A DNA stretch of 64,000 bases, taken from the NCBI RefSeq assembly GCF_009928445.1, contig NZ_JAABNO010000013.1, positions 1 through 64,000 of the forward strand. The letters are read 5' to 3'. This DNA comes from Clostridium sp. C8-1-8. GTDB lineage: Bacteria > Bacillota > Clostridia > Clostridiales > Clostridiaceae. The position numbers were made by a program, and so were the translations under genes. Of the stretch, positions 1 through 9,825 are shown in pieces (positions within the stretch are counted from its first letter, which is position 1; every line of letters starts with the position of its first letter). The notes beneath the pieces are model-generated. The model saw only the letters and a list, made by a program, of their open reading frames with translations. It had not been told where the DNA came from and searched no databases.

Positions 1-1590
1 TTGCTTTAAAGCTAAAGCTGTCTGATCCATTGTAGTCCTTGTTTGGAGTATAGGTAAAAGTTCCATCCTCATTTAGCTTTAATGTTCCATGAGTTGGTGC
101 TGTTACTACATAGTACTTTAGGCTATCTCCATCTATATCCGTACCAGAAACTATTCCAGTTAAATTACTATCTTCATCAATAATTTGGTTTTGTCCAAAT
201 GCTGTTGGTTTATCATTTATTGGATTAATAGTAATATTCACTTTTGCAGATAATGAAAACTCAAGTCCATCACTAACAATATAAGTAAAACTATCTTGTC
301 CATTATAATCTTTATCTGGTGTATAACTAAAACTTCCATCTTCATTAAAAATTAAACTTCCATGAGTTGGATTAGATACAAGGTAATAACTCAAAACATC
401 TCCATCAATATCTATACCTTTAACAGCTGCATTTAAGCTTTCATCTTCTCCAATAGTAACACTTTTATCATAAGCTTCAGGCCCATCATTTGTAGGAATA
501 ACAGTTAAATCTACTTTAGCTGATACGGAATCTTCAGTTCCGTCATTTACCTTGAAAGTAAAGCTATCTTGTCCATTGTAATTTTTATCTGGTGTATAGA
601 TAAAAGTTCCATCTTCGTTTAACTTTAAGTTTCCATGAGTTGGTCCTAGAACTACGGCATATTTTAAATTATCTCCATCAATATCTAATCCAGTAAGTAT
701 TCCTTGAAGTAGGTCATCTTCAGCTAAACTACCACTTTGTCCATATGCAACCGGTTTATCATTTACAGGACTTATATTCAATATTACTGTAGCAGGAGCA
801 GAATCAACTAGGCCATCATTCACCTTAAATGTAAAACTGTCCTGCCCATTGTAATTGGTATTTGGAGTATAATTAAAGGTTCCATCTTGATTTACCACTA
901 CAGTTCCATGTGAAGGACCGGTAACTAGATAATACTTTAAAACGTCCCCATCCACATCTGAACCTGTCAAGGTACCTGATAAAGTCTTATCCTCATCTGA
1001 TGTAAGGTTTTGTGTATTTGCTATTGGTGCATCATTTACTGGTTTTACTGTTAAGTTTACTGTAGCTGGAGCTGAATCTACTGTTCCATCATTATTTTTG
1101 AAGGTGAAGCTATCAGTTCCGTTATAATCCTTATTAGGAGTATATGTAAAGGTTCCGTCTTGGTTTATGTTTAAACTTCCATGAGATGGCGCTTTAACTA
1201 CATAGTATTTTAAACTATCACCATCTATATCTGATCCAGTTAGTACTCCATTTAAACTTTTATCCTCATCTGTATTTAATGTTTGTCCATTTGCCACCGG
1301 CGCGTCATTTACTGGTGTAACACTTATACTTACATTGGCAGTATTAGAGTCTAGTTGTCCGTCATTTACTTTAAAAACAAAACTATCTGTTCCATTGTAA
1401 TTTGCAGCTGGTGTATAGGTATAAGCTCCATTTGCACCTAAGGTTACTGAACCATGAGTTGGTCCGCTTATTATTATATAACTAAGAGTAGTTCCAGTAT
1501 CTACATCATTACCAACTAATGTTCCTGCTTTAGGAGTATCTTCTGATACATTAAGTGAACCGTTAGTAGCAGTTGGTGCAGTATTAGGCT
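1..1590 (-). repeat. Coding tandem repeats, ~270-bp period, in the surface protein
   Basis: Repeat boundaries, taken at the NDxP codons, fall near 1305, 1038, 770, 497 and 222. The period is therefore 267-275 bp. The copies are similar at DNA level around the THGxL and YNGxDSF segments. Repeat number may vary between strains by recombination; that is inference. Confidence 0.8.
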
Positions 1591-2671
1591 TTAACACAGT
1601 TAAGTTTTGGGTAGCTGTAGCACTGTTTCCCAAAGCAGTTGTAAGCTTAGCAGTAACTGGATAAGTTGCATTAGGTAATGGATCAGTTACATTTACACTC
1701 CATCTTTTACTACTAACAGTTGTATTATACGTATGTCCATTTATAGTAACAGCCACTTGACTTCCATCTTGAGCTTCTGTGTCTCCAGAAATTGTTGGAG
1801 TGGAAGTAGCAACGGTTACAGCACTCCCCCCATCAATACTAATGCTTGGAAGCGTCTGAGATATACTAGATAAAGTTACTGTAGACAAATTATCAAAGTT
1901 CATGGACGTACCGTCCATCCAATCCTTATTAATAGTGGATATTGACCCTGCCCTAGTGGTACCAAAATATAGCTTTACAGGAGTATTACCTGTAATAGGA
2001 CTCGTCATACCTAATGCATTTTTTTCGAAATCAGTTATTAAACTTATAGGGATTTGGAAATCTAGAAAATAAGGCTCAGTTCCTTCTGCTTTAACTACTC
2101 TAGTTCCTGGAACTATCTGTTGTCCAGTAGTACCATTAGATATAGCTTTAAATATCTTATATACATTTGTTTCAGCTCCATCTGTTATATAAACATAGTC
2201 ATCAGATGGGTTCTTTCCATCAATACCTATAGTCACTCTTTGTACGAACTTTCCATAGCTAGAACTTCCATTGTTTATATCTTCTGCCGCAACTACTAAC
2301 TGCCATACTGAAGAGTCAAAACCACCAGCAGTTAGAGCTGTAGGATTAGCATCTAATCTAAATCTAAAAAATATATTAGTTCCATCTGAAGCAACATATA
2401 CTGAAGGTAAAGTACCTGATTGCCCCTTAGTTAATACATCACTACTTACCAAATCCGTACCTGGGTTGTATGCCTCGTATAAGTCATAGATATACGTTCC
2501 ATCCTTCTTGCTATAGGGATAGAACTTTGAAGGCCATGCCACCGATTGATTGTTTGTAATACTGGTTTTATCTGTAACTACTGTTACGGCTTTTGCAACC
2601 TTTGAAACTGGAGAACTTAAAACAAGGCAGAGCGCAATCAAGCCAATAATTTTACCCCTTCTTCTTATCAA
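1..2671 (-). CDS. Large secreted surface protein with tandem cadherin-like (tandem-95 type) repeats, 5' part only
   Basis: The reading frame is open from a TTG start to the left edge, about 890 codons, so the C-terminus is missing. The TTG is chosen because a GAGGTG ribosome site lies 5 nt upstream and a typical signal peptide follows (MIRRRGK, then a hydrophobic run ending near VAKA). Residues ~30-270 form a domain I do not recognise. Residues ~270-355 look like a bacterial Ig-like domain. From ~360 on there are five full and one partial repeats of about 90 residues. Each contains DxDGDxLxY, THGxL, DGTFxYTP and YNGxDSFxF motifs and ends near NDxP, as in cadherin-like/tandem-95 repeats of secreted adhesins. 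Such proteins usually act in adhesion or matrix formation and bind calcium through Asp-rich loops; that role is inferred. Any anchor (sortase, SLH) would lie outside the window. Confidence 0.85.
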   Translation of the reverse strand, partial: MIRRRGKIIGLIALCLVLSSPVSKVAKAVTVVTDKTSITNNQSVAWPSKFYPYSKKDGTYIYDLYEAYNPGTDLVSSDVLTKGQSGTLPSVYVASDGTNIFFRFRLDANPTALTAGGFDSSVWQLVVAAEDINNGSSSYGKFVQRVTIGIDGKNPSDDYVYITDGAETNVYKIFKAISNGTTGQQIVPGTRVVKAEGTEPYFLDFQIPISLITDFEKNALGMTSPITGNTPVKLYFGTTRAGSISTINKDWMDGTSMNFDNLSTVTLSSISQTLPSISIDGGSAVTVATSTPTISGDTEAQDGSQVAVTINGHTYNTTVSSKRWSVNVTDPLPNATYPVTAKLTTALGNSATATQNLTVLKPNTAPTATNGSLNVSEDTPKAGTLVGNDVDTGTTLSYIIISGPTHGSVTLGANGAYTYTPAANYNGTDSFVFKVNDGQLDSNTANVSISVTPVNDAPVANGQTLNTDEDKSLNGVLTGSDIDGDSLKYYVVKAPSHGSLNINQDGTFTYTPNKDYNGTDSFTFKNNDGTVDSAPATVNLTVKPVNDAPIANTQNLTSDEDKTLSGTLTGSDVDGDVLKYYLVTGPSHGTVVVNQDGTFNYTPNTNYNGQDSFTFKVNDGLVDSAPATVILNISPVNDKPVAYGQSGSLAEDDLLQGILTGLDIDGDNLKYAVVLGPTHGNLKLNEDGTFIYTPDKNYNGQDSFTFKVNDGTEDSVSAKVDLTVIPTNDGPEAYDKSVTIGEDESLNAAVKGIDIDGDVLSYYLVSNPTHGSLIFNEDGSFSYTPDKDYNGQDSFTYIVSDGLEFSLSAKVNITINPINDKPTAFGQNQIIDEDSNLTGIVSGTDIDGDSLKYYVVTAPTHGTLKLNEDGTFTYTPNKDYNGSDSFSFKA

Positions 2672-2996
2672 AATAGCACCTCATATTTTTATATTAATTT
2701 TTAATTAAATTCAAATTTTCATTCTATATAAATCAATTACATGGAATAATTATATACGCAATGATATGATAATTGCTATGGTTATTATTTGGTAATAACA
2801 ATTATTATTTATTAATTATTCTGTTAATTTCAAAAATGATTTTTAATATCCTCTATTGTTAAATATGTACATTTAAACTACGTACACATACTTATATATA
2901 TACTTATGCAAAACGTAATTTTCTGCGGAAAAGAAAGTATTATCCATTATACTTTGCTAGGTTTTAGCAACTATGTGAATTTCTAAAGAATAAAAA
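2672..2996. other. A/T-rich intergenic region, no gene seen
   Basis: This holds the upstream region of the leftward surface-protein gene. I see no convincing -35/-10 pair, RNA gene or conserved frame in it. Confidence 0.6.
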
Positions 2997-3037
2997 AATA
3001 ATATTAAGCCCATTAAGAGCCTAATATTATTTTTTAT
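2997..3037. terminator. Bidirectional intrinsic terminator after the guanylate-kinase-like gene
   Basis: AATAATATTA with GCC and its complement form a ~12-bp stem flanked by A/T runs on both sides. The stem overlaps the stop codon of the leftward gene. Confidence 0.7.
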
Positions 3038-3587
3038 TCATATAACCTATTATAGTTTCAATATCACTTAATACTTCTTCTAAATTTCTATTTGAGTCAA
3101 CAACATAATCACACTGAATTATCTTAAAGGCGTTTTTATCATGTTTTATTCTAGAATATATTGCTTCGTCATATATATTTTCTTCACCGTACTTTCTCTT
3201 ACACATTCTATTATAACGAATTTGTTCATCTGCATTTAAGTATATTGTTATAATCTCAGCATCTTTTACTTCCTCTTTTAACTCCCTAACACCAACAGGA
3301 TCAACTATATAGATTGAGTTCCCCCTATTTCTGTACTGTTCTCTACTAGCCCAATAATGATTTCCATCAAAATATGTATACGCTATTATATTAGCCTTGT
3401 CTTCAACAGTAATAGTACTTTCTATGTACATTTCATAATTAACAAATATATGTCCTTTTTCTCCTTCATATCTTTGTTTCCTTGTAGTATAACTTTGTAT
3501 ATAATTATAATCTTTTTTTGAAAGTTCCTCAGCTATCGTAGATTTACCACTTCCACTTTCTCCAACTAAACAAATAATTCTATCCAT
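3027..3587 (-). CDS. Guanylate-kinase-like P-loop nucleotide kinase
   Basis: The 186-residue product starts with a P-loop (VGESGSGKS, residues 8-16), followed by SYTTRKQR (~32) and GEKGHIFV (~42). These match the Gmk signature SxTTRxxRxGExxGxxYxFV. Known Gmk enzymes phosphorylate GMP to GDP with ATP, and their usual length is about 200 residues. The protein is divergent after the core, and the gene stands alone. Housekeeping gmk in clostridia normally sits in a conserved cluster with rpoZ, so this is probably an extra paralogue; that is inference. The substrate could be another nucleoside monophosphate. The start ATG has an AGAGG-like site close upstream. The gene ends in its own terminator. 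Confidence 0.75.
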   Translation of the reverse strand: MDRIICLVGESGSGKSTIAEELSKKDYNYIQSYTTRKQRYEGEKGHIFVNYEMYIESTITVEDKANIIAYTYFDGNHYWASREQYRNRGNSIYIVDPVGVRELKEEVKDAEIITIYLNADEQIRYNRMCKRKYGEENIYDEAIYSRIKHDKNAFKIIQCDYVVDSNRNLEEVLSDIETIIGYMNKK

Positions 3588-3793
3588 CCTCTAAGCTCCA
3601 TTTCTATAGTTATAATTATTTATTCTTTCAACTAAAAACTATATAATCATAAATACTAGCGACTAGCTATAGTTAATTTTCATTATATAATATTCACTTA
3701 CCCAATTAAAACTTACCTATATAATATCATAAAAAAGCGATAATGCGACTGTGTTTGTTGATTTTTTATGTATATGACTTTCCCGGATCAATT

Positions 3794-3827
3794 AAAAAAG
3801 ACCTGGGACTTACCTCAGGTCTTTTTT
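3794..3827. terminator. Intrinsic terminator after the SDR gene
   Basis: AAAAAAGACCTG pairs with CAGGTCTTTTTT around a 10-nt loop. It lies 10 nt beyond the leftward SDR stop codon and is symmetrical enough to act in both directions. Confidence 0.9.
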
Positions 3828-3836
3828 AATATAAAT

Positions 3837-4697
3837 TTATTTATTAAATATACTTACGTCAGGATTCTTACCTTCTAATATATTTTTTGTTCTTAATCCT
3901 ATAATAGGCTCATACTCAGGATGAGTTGTTATATAGAACTTTTCTTGTTCAATAGCCGCGAAAACTGTACTTGCTATTGTGTCTATTGGCATTCCAGTTT
4001 CAATTAAATGTCTAGCAACATCTAAAGTTCTCTTATAACTTTCTGTTGCATAGTATGGATCAACCTGAGGATCTGCCGCAAATCTTTCTGGTCTATGTCT
4101 ATAGCTATTATGAAGATCTGTTTGAACAAACCCTGGGCAGAATACAGACATCTTTATTTTAGAGTTCATAGCCTGTAGATCATAATACATAGATTCTGTT
4201 AATGCTACTGCTGCATGTTTTGTTGTATGGTATATTGTAAGACCTGGTGAAGTTAAAAGCCCTGCTACAGATGCAGTATTAACGATATAAGCCTCTCTAT
4301 CTTGTTTAAGCATTGTAGGAATAAAAGCCTTAGCTCCATATACTAAACCATTAACGTTAGTTCCTATAATCCAATCCCAATCTCTTACTGGAACTTCCCA
4401 AGCAGCTCCACCTACTACAACTCCTGCATTATTAAACAATAAATCTACTTGTCCAAATCTTTCTATTGTTTTATCAGCTAAAGCCTGAACTTGTTCATAT
4501 ACAGTTACATCTAATGTTACTGCTAAAGTTTCTGCTCCCATAGCTTTTATTGTTTCATCAACCTTTTTTAAATTTTCGCTATCTATATCTGCAAGGACTA
4601 TTTTCATTTCTCTTTTTGCACACTCTTTAGCAAACTCCACACCAAAGCCATTTGCAGCTCCAGTTATTACAGCAACTTTGTTTTTAAAATCTTTCAT
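3837..4697 (-). CDS. Short-chain dehydrogenase/reductase (SDR)
   Basis: This is a classical SDR of 286 residues. It has the nucleotide-binding TGAANGFG (12-19), the NNAG motif (89-92), an active-site Asn near 114, Ser143, and the catalytic pair Tyr156-xxx-Lys160 (YHTTK). The family oxidises or reduces hydroxyl/keto groups with NAD(P); an acidic residue after beta-2 (ADIDS, ~37) suggests NAD(H). The substrate cannot be read from sequence. It lies 130 bp downstream of, and in the same direction as, the OYE-type reductase, and ends at a strong terminator. The two probably form a small operon acting on one alicyclic or enoyl compound. The C-terminal ~40 residues extend beyond the minimal fold. 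Confidence 0.88.
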   Translation of the reverse strand: MKDFKNKVAVITGAANGFGVEFAKECAKREMKIVLADIDSENLKKVDETIKAMGAETLAVTLDVTVYEQVQALADKTIERFGQVDLLFNNAGVVVGGAAWEVPVRDWDWIIGTNVNGLVYGAKAFIPTMLKQDREAYIVNTASVAGLLTSPGLTIYHTTKHAAVALTESMYYDLQAMNSKIKMSVFCPGFVQTDLHNSYRHRPERFAADPQVDPYYATESYKRTLDVARHLIETGMPIDTIASTVFAAIEQEKFYITTHPEYEPIIGLRTKNILEGKNPDVSIFNK

Positions 4698-4827
4698 CTC
4701 ATATCTCTCCCTCTATATTTTAATCTAAGTACTAGTGATTATAGAATCCTTAACTAAATTTATACAATATTAGCTATATAATAGTAGAATTATACATTAT
4801 TTTTATTAATGGTTCAAATATACAAAA

Positions 4828-6765
4828 TTAAATTATATATACTTTTTCAAATCCCTGTCTTATAGCCTCTGCTATTCTTCCTGGTGCACTAGCATCTCCT
4901 ATTACCCTTACTTTATCAAAGTATTCCTCAAGTACTTGCACCAAAGAATTATTAGATTTGATTCCTAATGAAAGTATAACTTTATCAACTTCTATATTTA
5001 CAATTTCATCAGTAATTAGGTTTATAAGATCAACAGAATGTTCATTTATCTTAATTAATTTATGTGAAGTAAGTATATTGGTATTATGCTTCATAAGATT
5101 ACCTACTACAGTATACATATTAGACGGATAAACTCCTGTTCCTATCTTAGGCAGTATGTCCACTAATGTTATTTTATTATTTTTAATAGCTAAGTACTCA
5201 GCTGTTTCACACCCAGTCATTCCAGATCCTATTACCATCACCTTTTCGCCTCTAATATCTACTTTACCTGAAAGGACATCTGATACATTGTACACATTGG
5301 CACCGGATATTCCATCTATAGAAGGTACAATTGGATCTGAACCAGTAGCTACAAATACTGCATATGGATTAAGCTTCTTGATACTATTAATGTCAGCTTT
5401 ACAATTAAGCCTTATATCCACATCCAACTTATCAAGCTCTCTTTTATAGAAATTTATTAATTCAGTTAGCTTTTCTTTCTTAGGAGGCTTACTTCCTAGC
5501 GCAACCATTCCACCTAACTCTGATTCTTTTTCAAAAAGTACAACCTTAAAGTCCCTAAGTGCTGCACACCTTGCAGCTTCCAGACCAGCAGGTCCTGCTC
5601 CAATCACAACAATAGTTCTATTAGCACCATCTCTCTTAATACCATTAAACTCTAGCTCTCTTCCTAATCTTGGATTAACAGCACATTTAACTGTCTTACC
5701 TGATTCAAGCTCTTCTATACAATGAAGACAGGATATACATGGAGTTATTTCATCAGCTCTTCCCTCAAAAGCCTTTAATGCAAACTCAGCATCAGCAAGT
5801 TGAGCTCTTCCAAGACCAGCAAAATCCATCACTCCTTCATTTAGAAGTTCTTCTGCAACACTTGGATGCTTTATGTTATTAACTGCTATTACAGGTATAC
5901 TAATATTATCTTTAATATTTTTAGCCAGATGTTTCTTCCAGCCTTGCTCAAAAGCAATTGGCTCAATTATGCTATATCCTGACTCGTATATACCACTGCT
6001 TACATTTATAGCAGCAACTCCGATACTCTCCAAATACTTTGCTATTTTAATAGAATCCTCTATTCTTAAGCCACCTTCTACAAATTCATCTCCATCGATT
6101 CTCACACTAACAGGAAACTTAGGCCCACATACACTTTTTATACCCATTATTATTTCGGTTATAAATCTCATTCTGCCTTCAAAGCTGCCTCCATATTTAT
6201 CTATTCTTTTATTTGTATATGGGCTCAAGAATTGATCTATCAAATATCCGTGTGCAGCATGTAACTCCACTCCATCTACACCTGCAGTTTGAGCTATCTT
6301 AGCTCCTTTTATAAACTTCTTAACAAGATTTTCAGCTTCTTCAATAGTCATCTCCCTAGGCACTTCTTTGCAAACACCACAAGGGATTGCACTAGGAGCT
6401 ATAAGCTGCTTACCATCAATTAAATGACTATGACTTTCTCTTCCTGGATGATGCAACTGAACAAATATTTTAGTATCATACTTATGAACTGTTCTCACAA
6501 GTCTTTCAAGTTGAGCTACATGTTTTATGCTAGTAACACTTAACTGGTTCGATGTTCCTACACCATACTCTTCATCTATTCTAGTTATCTCAGTTATTAT
6601 AAGTCCACATCCTCCTTTTGCTCTTTCTTCATAATAAGCAATAAGTTCTTGCGATGCTTCCCCTGTATAACTAGCTAAGGAAGTGCCTATGGCAGGCATT
6701 ACTATTCTGTTCCTTAATTCAAGACCTCCAATATTACCCTTAGAAAATAACTTTTTGTACCCCAT
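4828..6765 (-). CDS. NADH:flavin oxidoreductase of the old yellow enzyme / 2,4-dienoyl-CoA reductase family (FMN, 4Fe-4S, FAD)
   Basis: The 645-residue protein has the full three-part architecture. An FMN-binding TIM barrel covers ~1-335, with HAAHGYLIDQFLSPYTN and the YGGS motif near 170-195. Cysteines for a 4Fe-4S cluster lie near 340-365 (CISCLHC and a later C). The C-terminal FAD/NAD half has GAGPAGLEAARC (~385) and a second GSGMTGCETAEYL dinucleotide fold (~505). Relatives include FadH and BaiCD/BaiH, which reduce carbon-carbon double bonds conjugated to a carbonyl. RBS AGGAGG lies 6-7 nt before the ATG. It is followed by the SDR gene and is divergent from a PucR/CdaR-type regulator, which probably controls it. 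The actual substrate (enoate, enoyl-CoA, steroid) is not determined here. Confidence 0.9.
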   Translation of the reverse strand: MGYKKLFSKGNIGGLELRNRIVMPAIGTSLASYTGEASQELIAYYEERAKGGCGLIITEITRIDEEYGVGTSNQLSVTSIKHVAQLERLVRTVHKYDTKIFVQLHHPGRESHSHLIDGKQLIAPSAIPCGVCKEVPREMTIEEAENLVKKFIKGAKIAQTAGVDGVELHAAHGYLIDQFLSPYTNKRIDKYGGSFEGRMRFITEIIMGIKSVCGPKFPVSVRIDGDEFVEGGLRIEDSIKIAKYLESIGVAAINVSSGIYESGYSIIEPIAFEQGWKKHLAKNIKDNISIPVIAVNNIKHPSVAEELLNEGVMDFAGLGRAQLADAEFALKAFEGRADEITPCISCLHCIEELESGKTVKCAVNPRLGRELEFNGIKRDGANRTIVVIGAGPAGLEAARCAALRDFKVVLFEKESELGGMVALGSKPPKKEKLTELINFYKRELDKLDVDIRLNCKADINSIKKLNPYAVFVATGSDPIVPSIDGISGANVYNVSDVLSGKVDIRGEKVMVIGSGMTGCETAEYLAIKNNKITLVDILPKIGTGVYPSNMYTVVGNLMKHNTNILTSHKLIKINEHSVDLINLITDEIVNIEVDKVILSLGIKSNNSLVQVLEEYFDKVRVIGDASAPGRIAEAIRQGFEKVYII

Positions 6766-6943
6766 AATATCCTCCTATAATTCTCTATTAAGTAAAACAC
6801 ACACATACAACATCAGTAATGTAAAGTTATACATATATCTATAATTATAAGTTAACATAAGGATAATTATATAAATATAGTCTCCCTGAACAAAAATAGG
6901 ATATAATATAATGCATATAGCACTATATTATGGGAGTGATTTT
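6766..6943. promoter_or_regulatory. Divergent promoter region between the reductase operon and the CdaR-type regulator
   Basis: About 180 bp of A/T-rich DNA separates two divergent starts. The arrangement is typical of a regulator controlling the adjacent operon. I see no clean palindrome to name as the operator. Confidence 0.45.
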
Positions 6944-8500
6944 ATGCAAATATATTTGAAAGATATCCTTAAGGAAATAAAAGATCTTTATGAGTTTAGC
7001 GGCTATGAAAACAATTGCAACTCAACTGCCCTAAGGAAAATAAAGTTTCTAACCAGTGATATTTCTTATTTTGAACAGTCTTGTTTATATATAGGTAAAA
7101 CTTCTCAACTAGTAAATACATATGATTATAATAGTATCAGCTTCATATTACTTAAAGACAGTGATATATCAAATGTAAAACTGTCAAACTATATATTGCT
7201 CAGCAATGAACAACAGCTTTTCTCAGCTTTTAATCTAATAAATGAAATGCTTACAAAATATCTTTTGGTTGATAACCCTGCAGTCAGTCTACTAGATTCT
7301 TTAGCTCATGGAAATGGACTAAAAGACCTTATGAATATAGGGTCAGAATTTATAGACAATCCAGTAATTCTCTTAGATAGCAGTTTTTCTATATTAGAGT
7401 ATTCTAAAAACATACCTATATCTGATGATATTTGGACTCGTAACATCAACAGAGGGTATTGTTCTTATGAATTTATTTCTTATGTACAAAAGCAAAAGGA
7501 AATAAAAGGCTCTACTTTAAGCAATGAGCCCTTTGTTTTTAAATGCATAGCTAGTCCTTATATTAAATATGTGAGCAAGATTGTGTTAGATTGCAGACTA
7601 GTTGGATACTTGGTATTACTGGAATGTAACTCCAATGTAAGATCGGAGCACCTAAGCCTATTAAAGATTTTAAACAACGCCATCGCAGAAGAACTTAGAA
7701 GCAATCTATTTTATAGAACTACCAAAGGAAATAACTATGAAAATCTTATATATGATTTGTTAGAGGATACTATAAAAGATGAGAATATTGCCTTAGAAAA
7801 AATGCGAAATTCCAATTGTACTTTTTCAAAAAACTTATTTTTAGTAACTATTGATTTATCTAATTATAAACAAATTAGCCCTAACCAACCATTAAAGAAT
7901 TATTTAGATAGTATCTTTATTAACTCTAGATTTATTTATTATAAAGAGGATATAGTTATATTATTAGATAGTCGAGATAATACGAAAAATTTAGACTCTG
8001 TACTGAAGCAAAACTTAGATTTTTTGACAGCTAATAACCTTTCTATTGGTATAAGCGACAGATTTTCTAAACTTACAGATATTCGTAAGAGCTATAATCA
8101 ATGTAAAACCGTTATAAATTTGTCCAAGCAGTTAAATATATCAGGAATTATCTTTAAATATAATGACTACAAATTTTATAGTTTAATTGACTCTATCGCC
8201 AATAATAATTCCGAATTTTCAAATGAATATTGCCACAGTTCTGTTCTTAAACTGCTTGAATATGATTCAAATAATCACACAGATTACTATAAAATATTAA
8301 AAGTTTATCTTCAAAATAACCAAAATACAAATTTGACTTCTGAAAAACTTTTTATACATAGAAACACATTGAATTATAAACTTAATAAGATCAAGGGTAT
8401 ATTAGGAGTAGATCTAAAGGACAGTGAAGATATCTTTAAAATTTATTATTCCATAAAACTAATAGAATATACTGAATCTACAAACTCTAGAATATCTTAA
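6944..8500 (+). CDS. PucR/CdaR-type transcriptional regulator
   Basis: The frame opens at an ATG at 6911, but the ATG at 6944 is preferred because GGGAGTG lies 6 nt upstream. That gives about 518 residues. The last ~60 residues hold the PucR-type helix-turn-helix, with NTNLTSEKLFIHRNTLNYKL followed by KIKGILGVDL. This is the diagnostic xxxHxNTxxYRLxKI pattern of the CdaR/PucR family. The middle contains a GGDEF-like fold typical of the family, without catalytic residues. The N-terminal part is a divergent sensory region. Such proteins usually activate catabolic genes in response to the pathway substrate. Its divergence from the reductase/SDR operon makes that operon the likely target. Confidence 0.82.
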   Translation: MQIYLKDILKEIKDLYEFSGYENNCNSTALRKIKFLTSDISYFEQSCLYIGKTSQLVNTYDYNSISFILLKDSDISNVKLSNYILLSNEQQLFSAFNLINEMLTKYLLVDNPAVSLLDSLAHGNGLKDLMNIGSEFIDNPVILLDSSFSILEYSKNIPISDDIWTRNINRGYCSYEFISYVQKQKEIKGSTLSNEPFVFKCIASPYIKYVSKIVLDCRLVGYLVLLECNSNVRSEHLSLLKILNNAIAEELRSNLFYRTTKGNNYENLIYDLLEDTIKDENIALEKMRNSNCTFSKNLFLVTIDLSNYKQISPNQPLKNYLDSIFINSRFIYYKEDIVILLDSRDNTKNLDSVLKQNLDFLTANNLSIGISDRFSKLTDIRKSYNQCKTVINLSKQLNISGIIFKYNDYKFYSLIDSIANNNSEFSNEYCHSSVLKLLEYDSNNHTDYYKILKVYLQNNQNTNLTSEKLFIHRNTLNYKLNKIKGILGVDLKDSEDIFKIYYSIKLIEYTESTNSRIS

Positions 8501-8570
8501 GTAGCTGTTCTAAACCCTTAAGATCACTAAGTTTAACTATCATTTTTTTGCACAACTGGTCTAAACAGTT

Positions 8571-8615
8571 AAAAAGCATGCCCTCAGCAAACACTTTCGA
8601 AGACATGCTTTCTTA
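8571..8615. terminator. Intrinsic terminator between convergent genes
   Basis: AAAAAGCATG pairs with CATGCTTTCTT around a long loop, between the regulator stop and the MFS stop. A further T-run lies at 8543-8550. Confidence 0.65.
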
Positions 8616-8616
8616 A

Positions 8617-9825
8617 TTATTTATCCTTACCTAGCTTATGGCAGGCTAAAGCTATTCCTTGGGTAATAAGACCTGCAGTACAAACACCGTACCATCCAAA
8701 ATGAGAATAACTATAAGCACCCACAAATGAACCTATGGATCCCCCTAAAAAGTAAGATACCATAAAAACAGTGTTTACTCTGTTTCGAGCCTCCTCACTT
8801 ATAGCATGAACTCTAGCCTGATTAGATATCTGACAAGACTGGACACCTAAATCAAGTAAGATGACACCTATCACTAAACCTATTAGTTTAAATCCAAAAA
8901 TATAAAAGCAGATATATGCTGCTACAACTATAATCATTCCTATACCTATAGTAAACTTTGGACTTCTTTTATCTGCTATCCTTCCAACAACCGGAGCTGC
9001 TAAGGCCCCAGTAACTCCAACTAATCCAAACAAACCTGCCGCATCTGATCCCATCTTGTAGTGATAGCTTGCCAATAAAAATGATAGCGATGTCCAAAAT
9101 ATACTAAAAGCTGCAAACATAGATGCTCCATTTAAAGCTGCCTCTCTCAAAACAGGCTCTGTTTTTATAAAGTATAGCATTGATTTAAATAATTCTTTAT
9201 ACTTAATCTTTGAAACAGGTAACCCTACTGGTATTAACTTCCTTAAAAAAAACGCTAAGGTTAACATCATTATAACTGCAATTACATATACAACCCTCCA
9301 ACCAAAGTATTTCCCCAATAATCCACTAAAAGTACGAGATATCAATATTCCTATCAAAAGCCCACTCATTACGTTGCCAATTGTCTTTCCTCTCTCTTCT
9401 GGCTTAGACAGTTGGGAAGCCAAAGGGACTATTAGCTGCGGTACTACAGAAGTAAATCCTACTAGAAAAGATGCTATAGCTAGAACTGTAACATTAAAAG
9501 AGAAGCTCATTAGAGTAAGAGCAGCAGCAGCACAAAATAACATCAAAACTATTAGAGATCTTTTTTCCTTGATGTCTGCTAGTGGTAAAAGCAGCAACAT
9601 TCCAATGGCATATCCAATTTGAGTAAGCATAGCCACAAATCCTATACTAACTTGAGTAACATTAAACTCTTTAGCTATCTCAGCCAATAGCGGTTGAATA
9701 TAATACAAATTAGCCACTGTTATGCCGCAAGCCATAGCCATAACTAAAATCATTGATTTGCTTAGTACAAAGCCATCGTCAAATTTATCCTCTTTCATTG
9801 ACAACAAAATATTTCCTTCTTTCAT
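8617..9825 (-). CDS. Major facilitator superfamily transporter (drug/sugar efflux type)
   Basis: The ~400-residue protein has about 12 hydrophobic segments and the usual MFS loop between TM2 and TM3 (PLADIKEKRSL). N-terminal QPLLAEIAKEFNV and the overall pattern resemble the YnfM/YgaY-like efflux group. Substrate unknown. The start is uncertain. The first ATG (9825) lies inside the upstream gene and has no ribosome site. AAGGA within the frame gives good spacing to TTG codons at 9804-9807, and an ATG follows at 9798. The N-terminus may therefore be 6-9 residues shorter. The 41-bp overlap with the MobB-like gene implies co-transcription, probably with translational coupling. The gene ends at a terminator shared with the convergent regulator. 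Confidence 0.85.
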   Translation of the reverse strand: MKEGNILLSMKEDKFDDGFVLSKSMILVMAMACGITVANLYYIQPLLAEIAKEFNVTQVSIGFVAMLTQIGYAIGMLLLLPLADIKEKRSLIVLMLFCAAAALTLMSFSFNVTVLAIASFLVGFTSVVPQLIVPLASQLSKPEERGKTIGNVMSGLLIGILISRTFSGLLGKYFGWRVVYVIAVIMMLTLAFFLRKLIPVGLPVSKIKYKELFKSMLYFIKTEPVLREAALNGASMFAAFSIFWTSLSFLLASYHYKMGSDAAGLFGLVGVTGALAAPVVGRIADKRSPKFTIGIGMIIVVAAYICFYIFGFKLIGLVIGVILLDLGVQSCQISNQARVHAISEEARNRVNTVFMVSYFLGGSIGSFVGAYSYSHFGWYGVCTAGLITQGIALACHKLGKDK

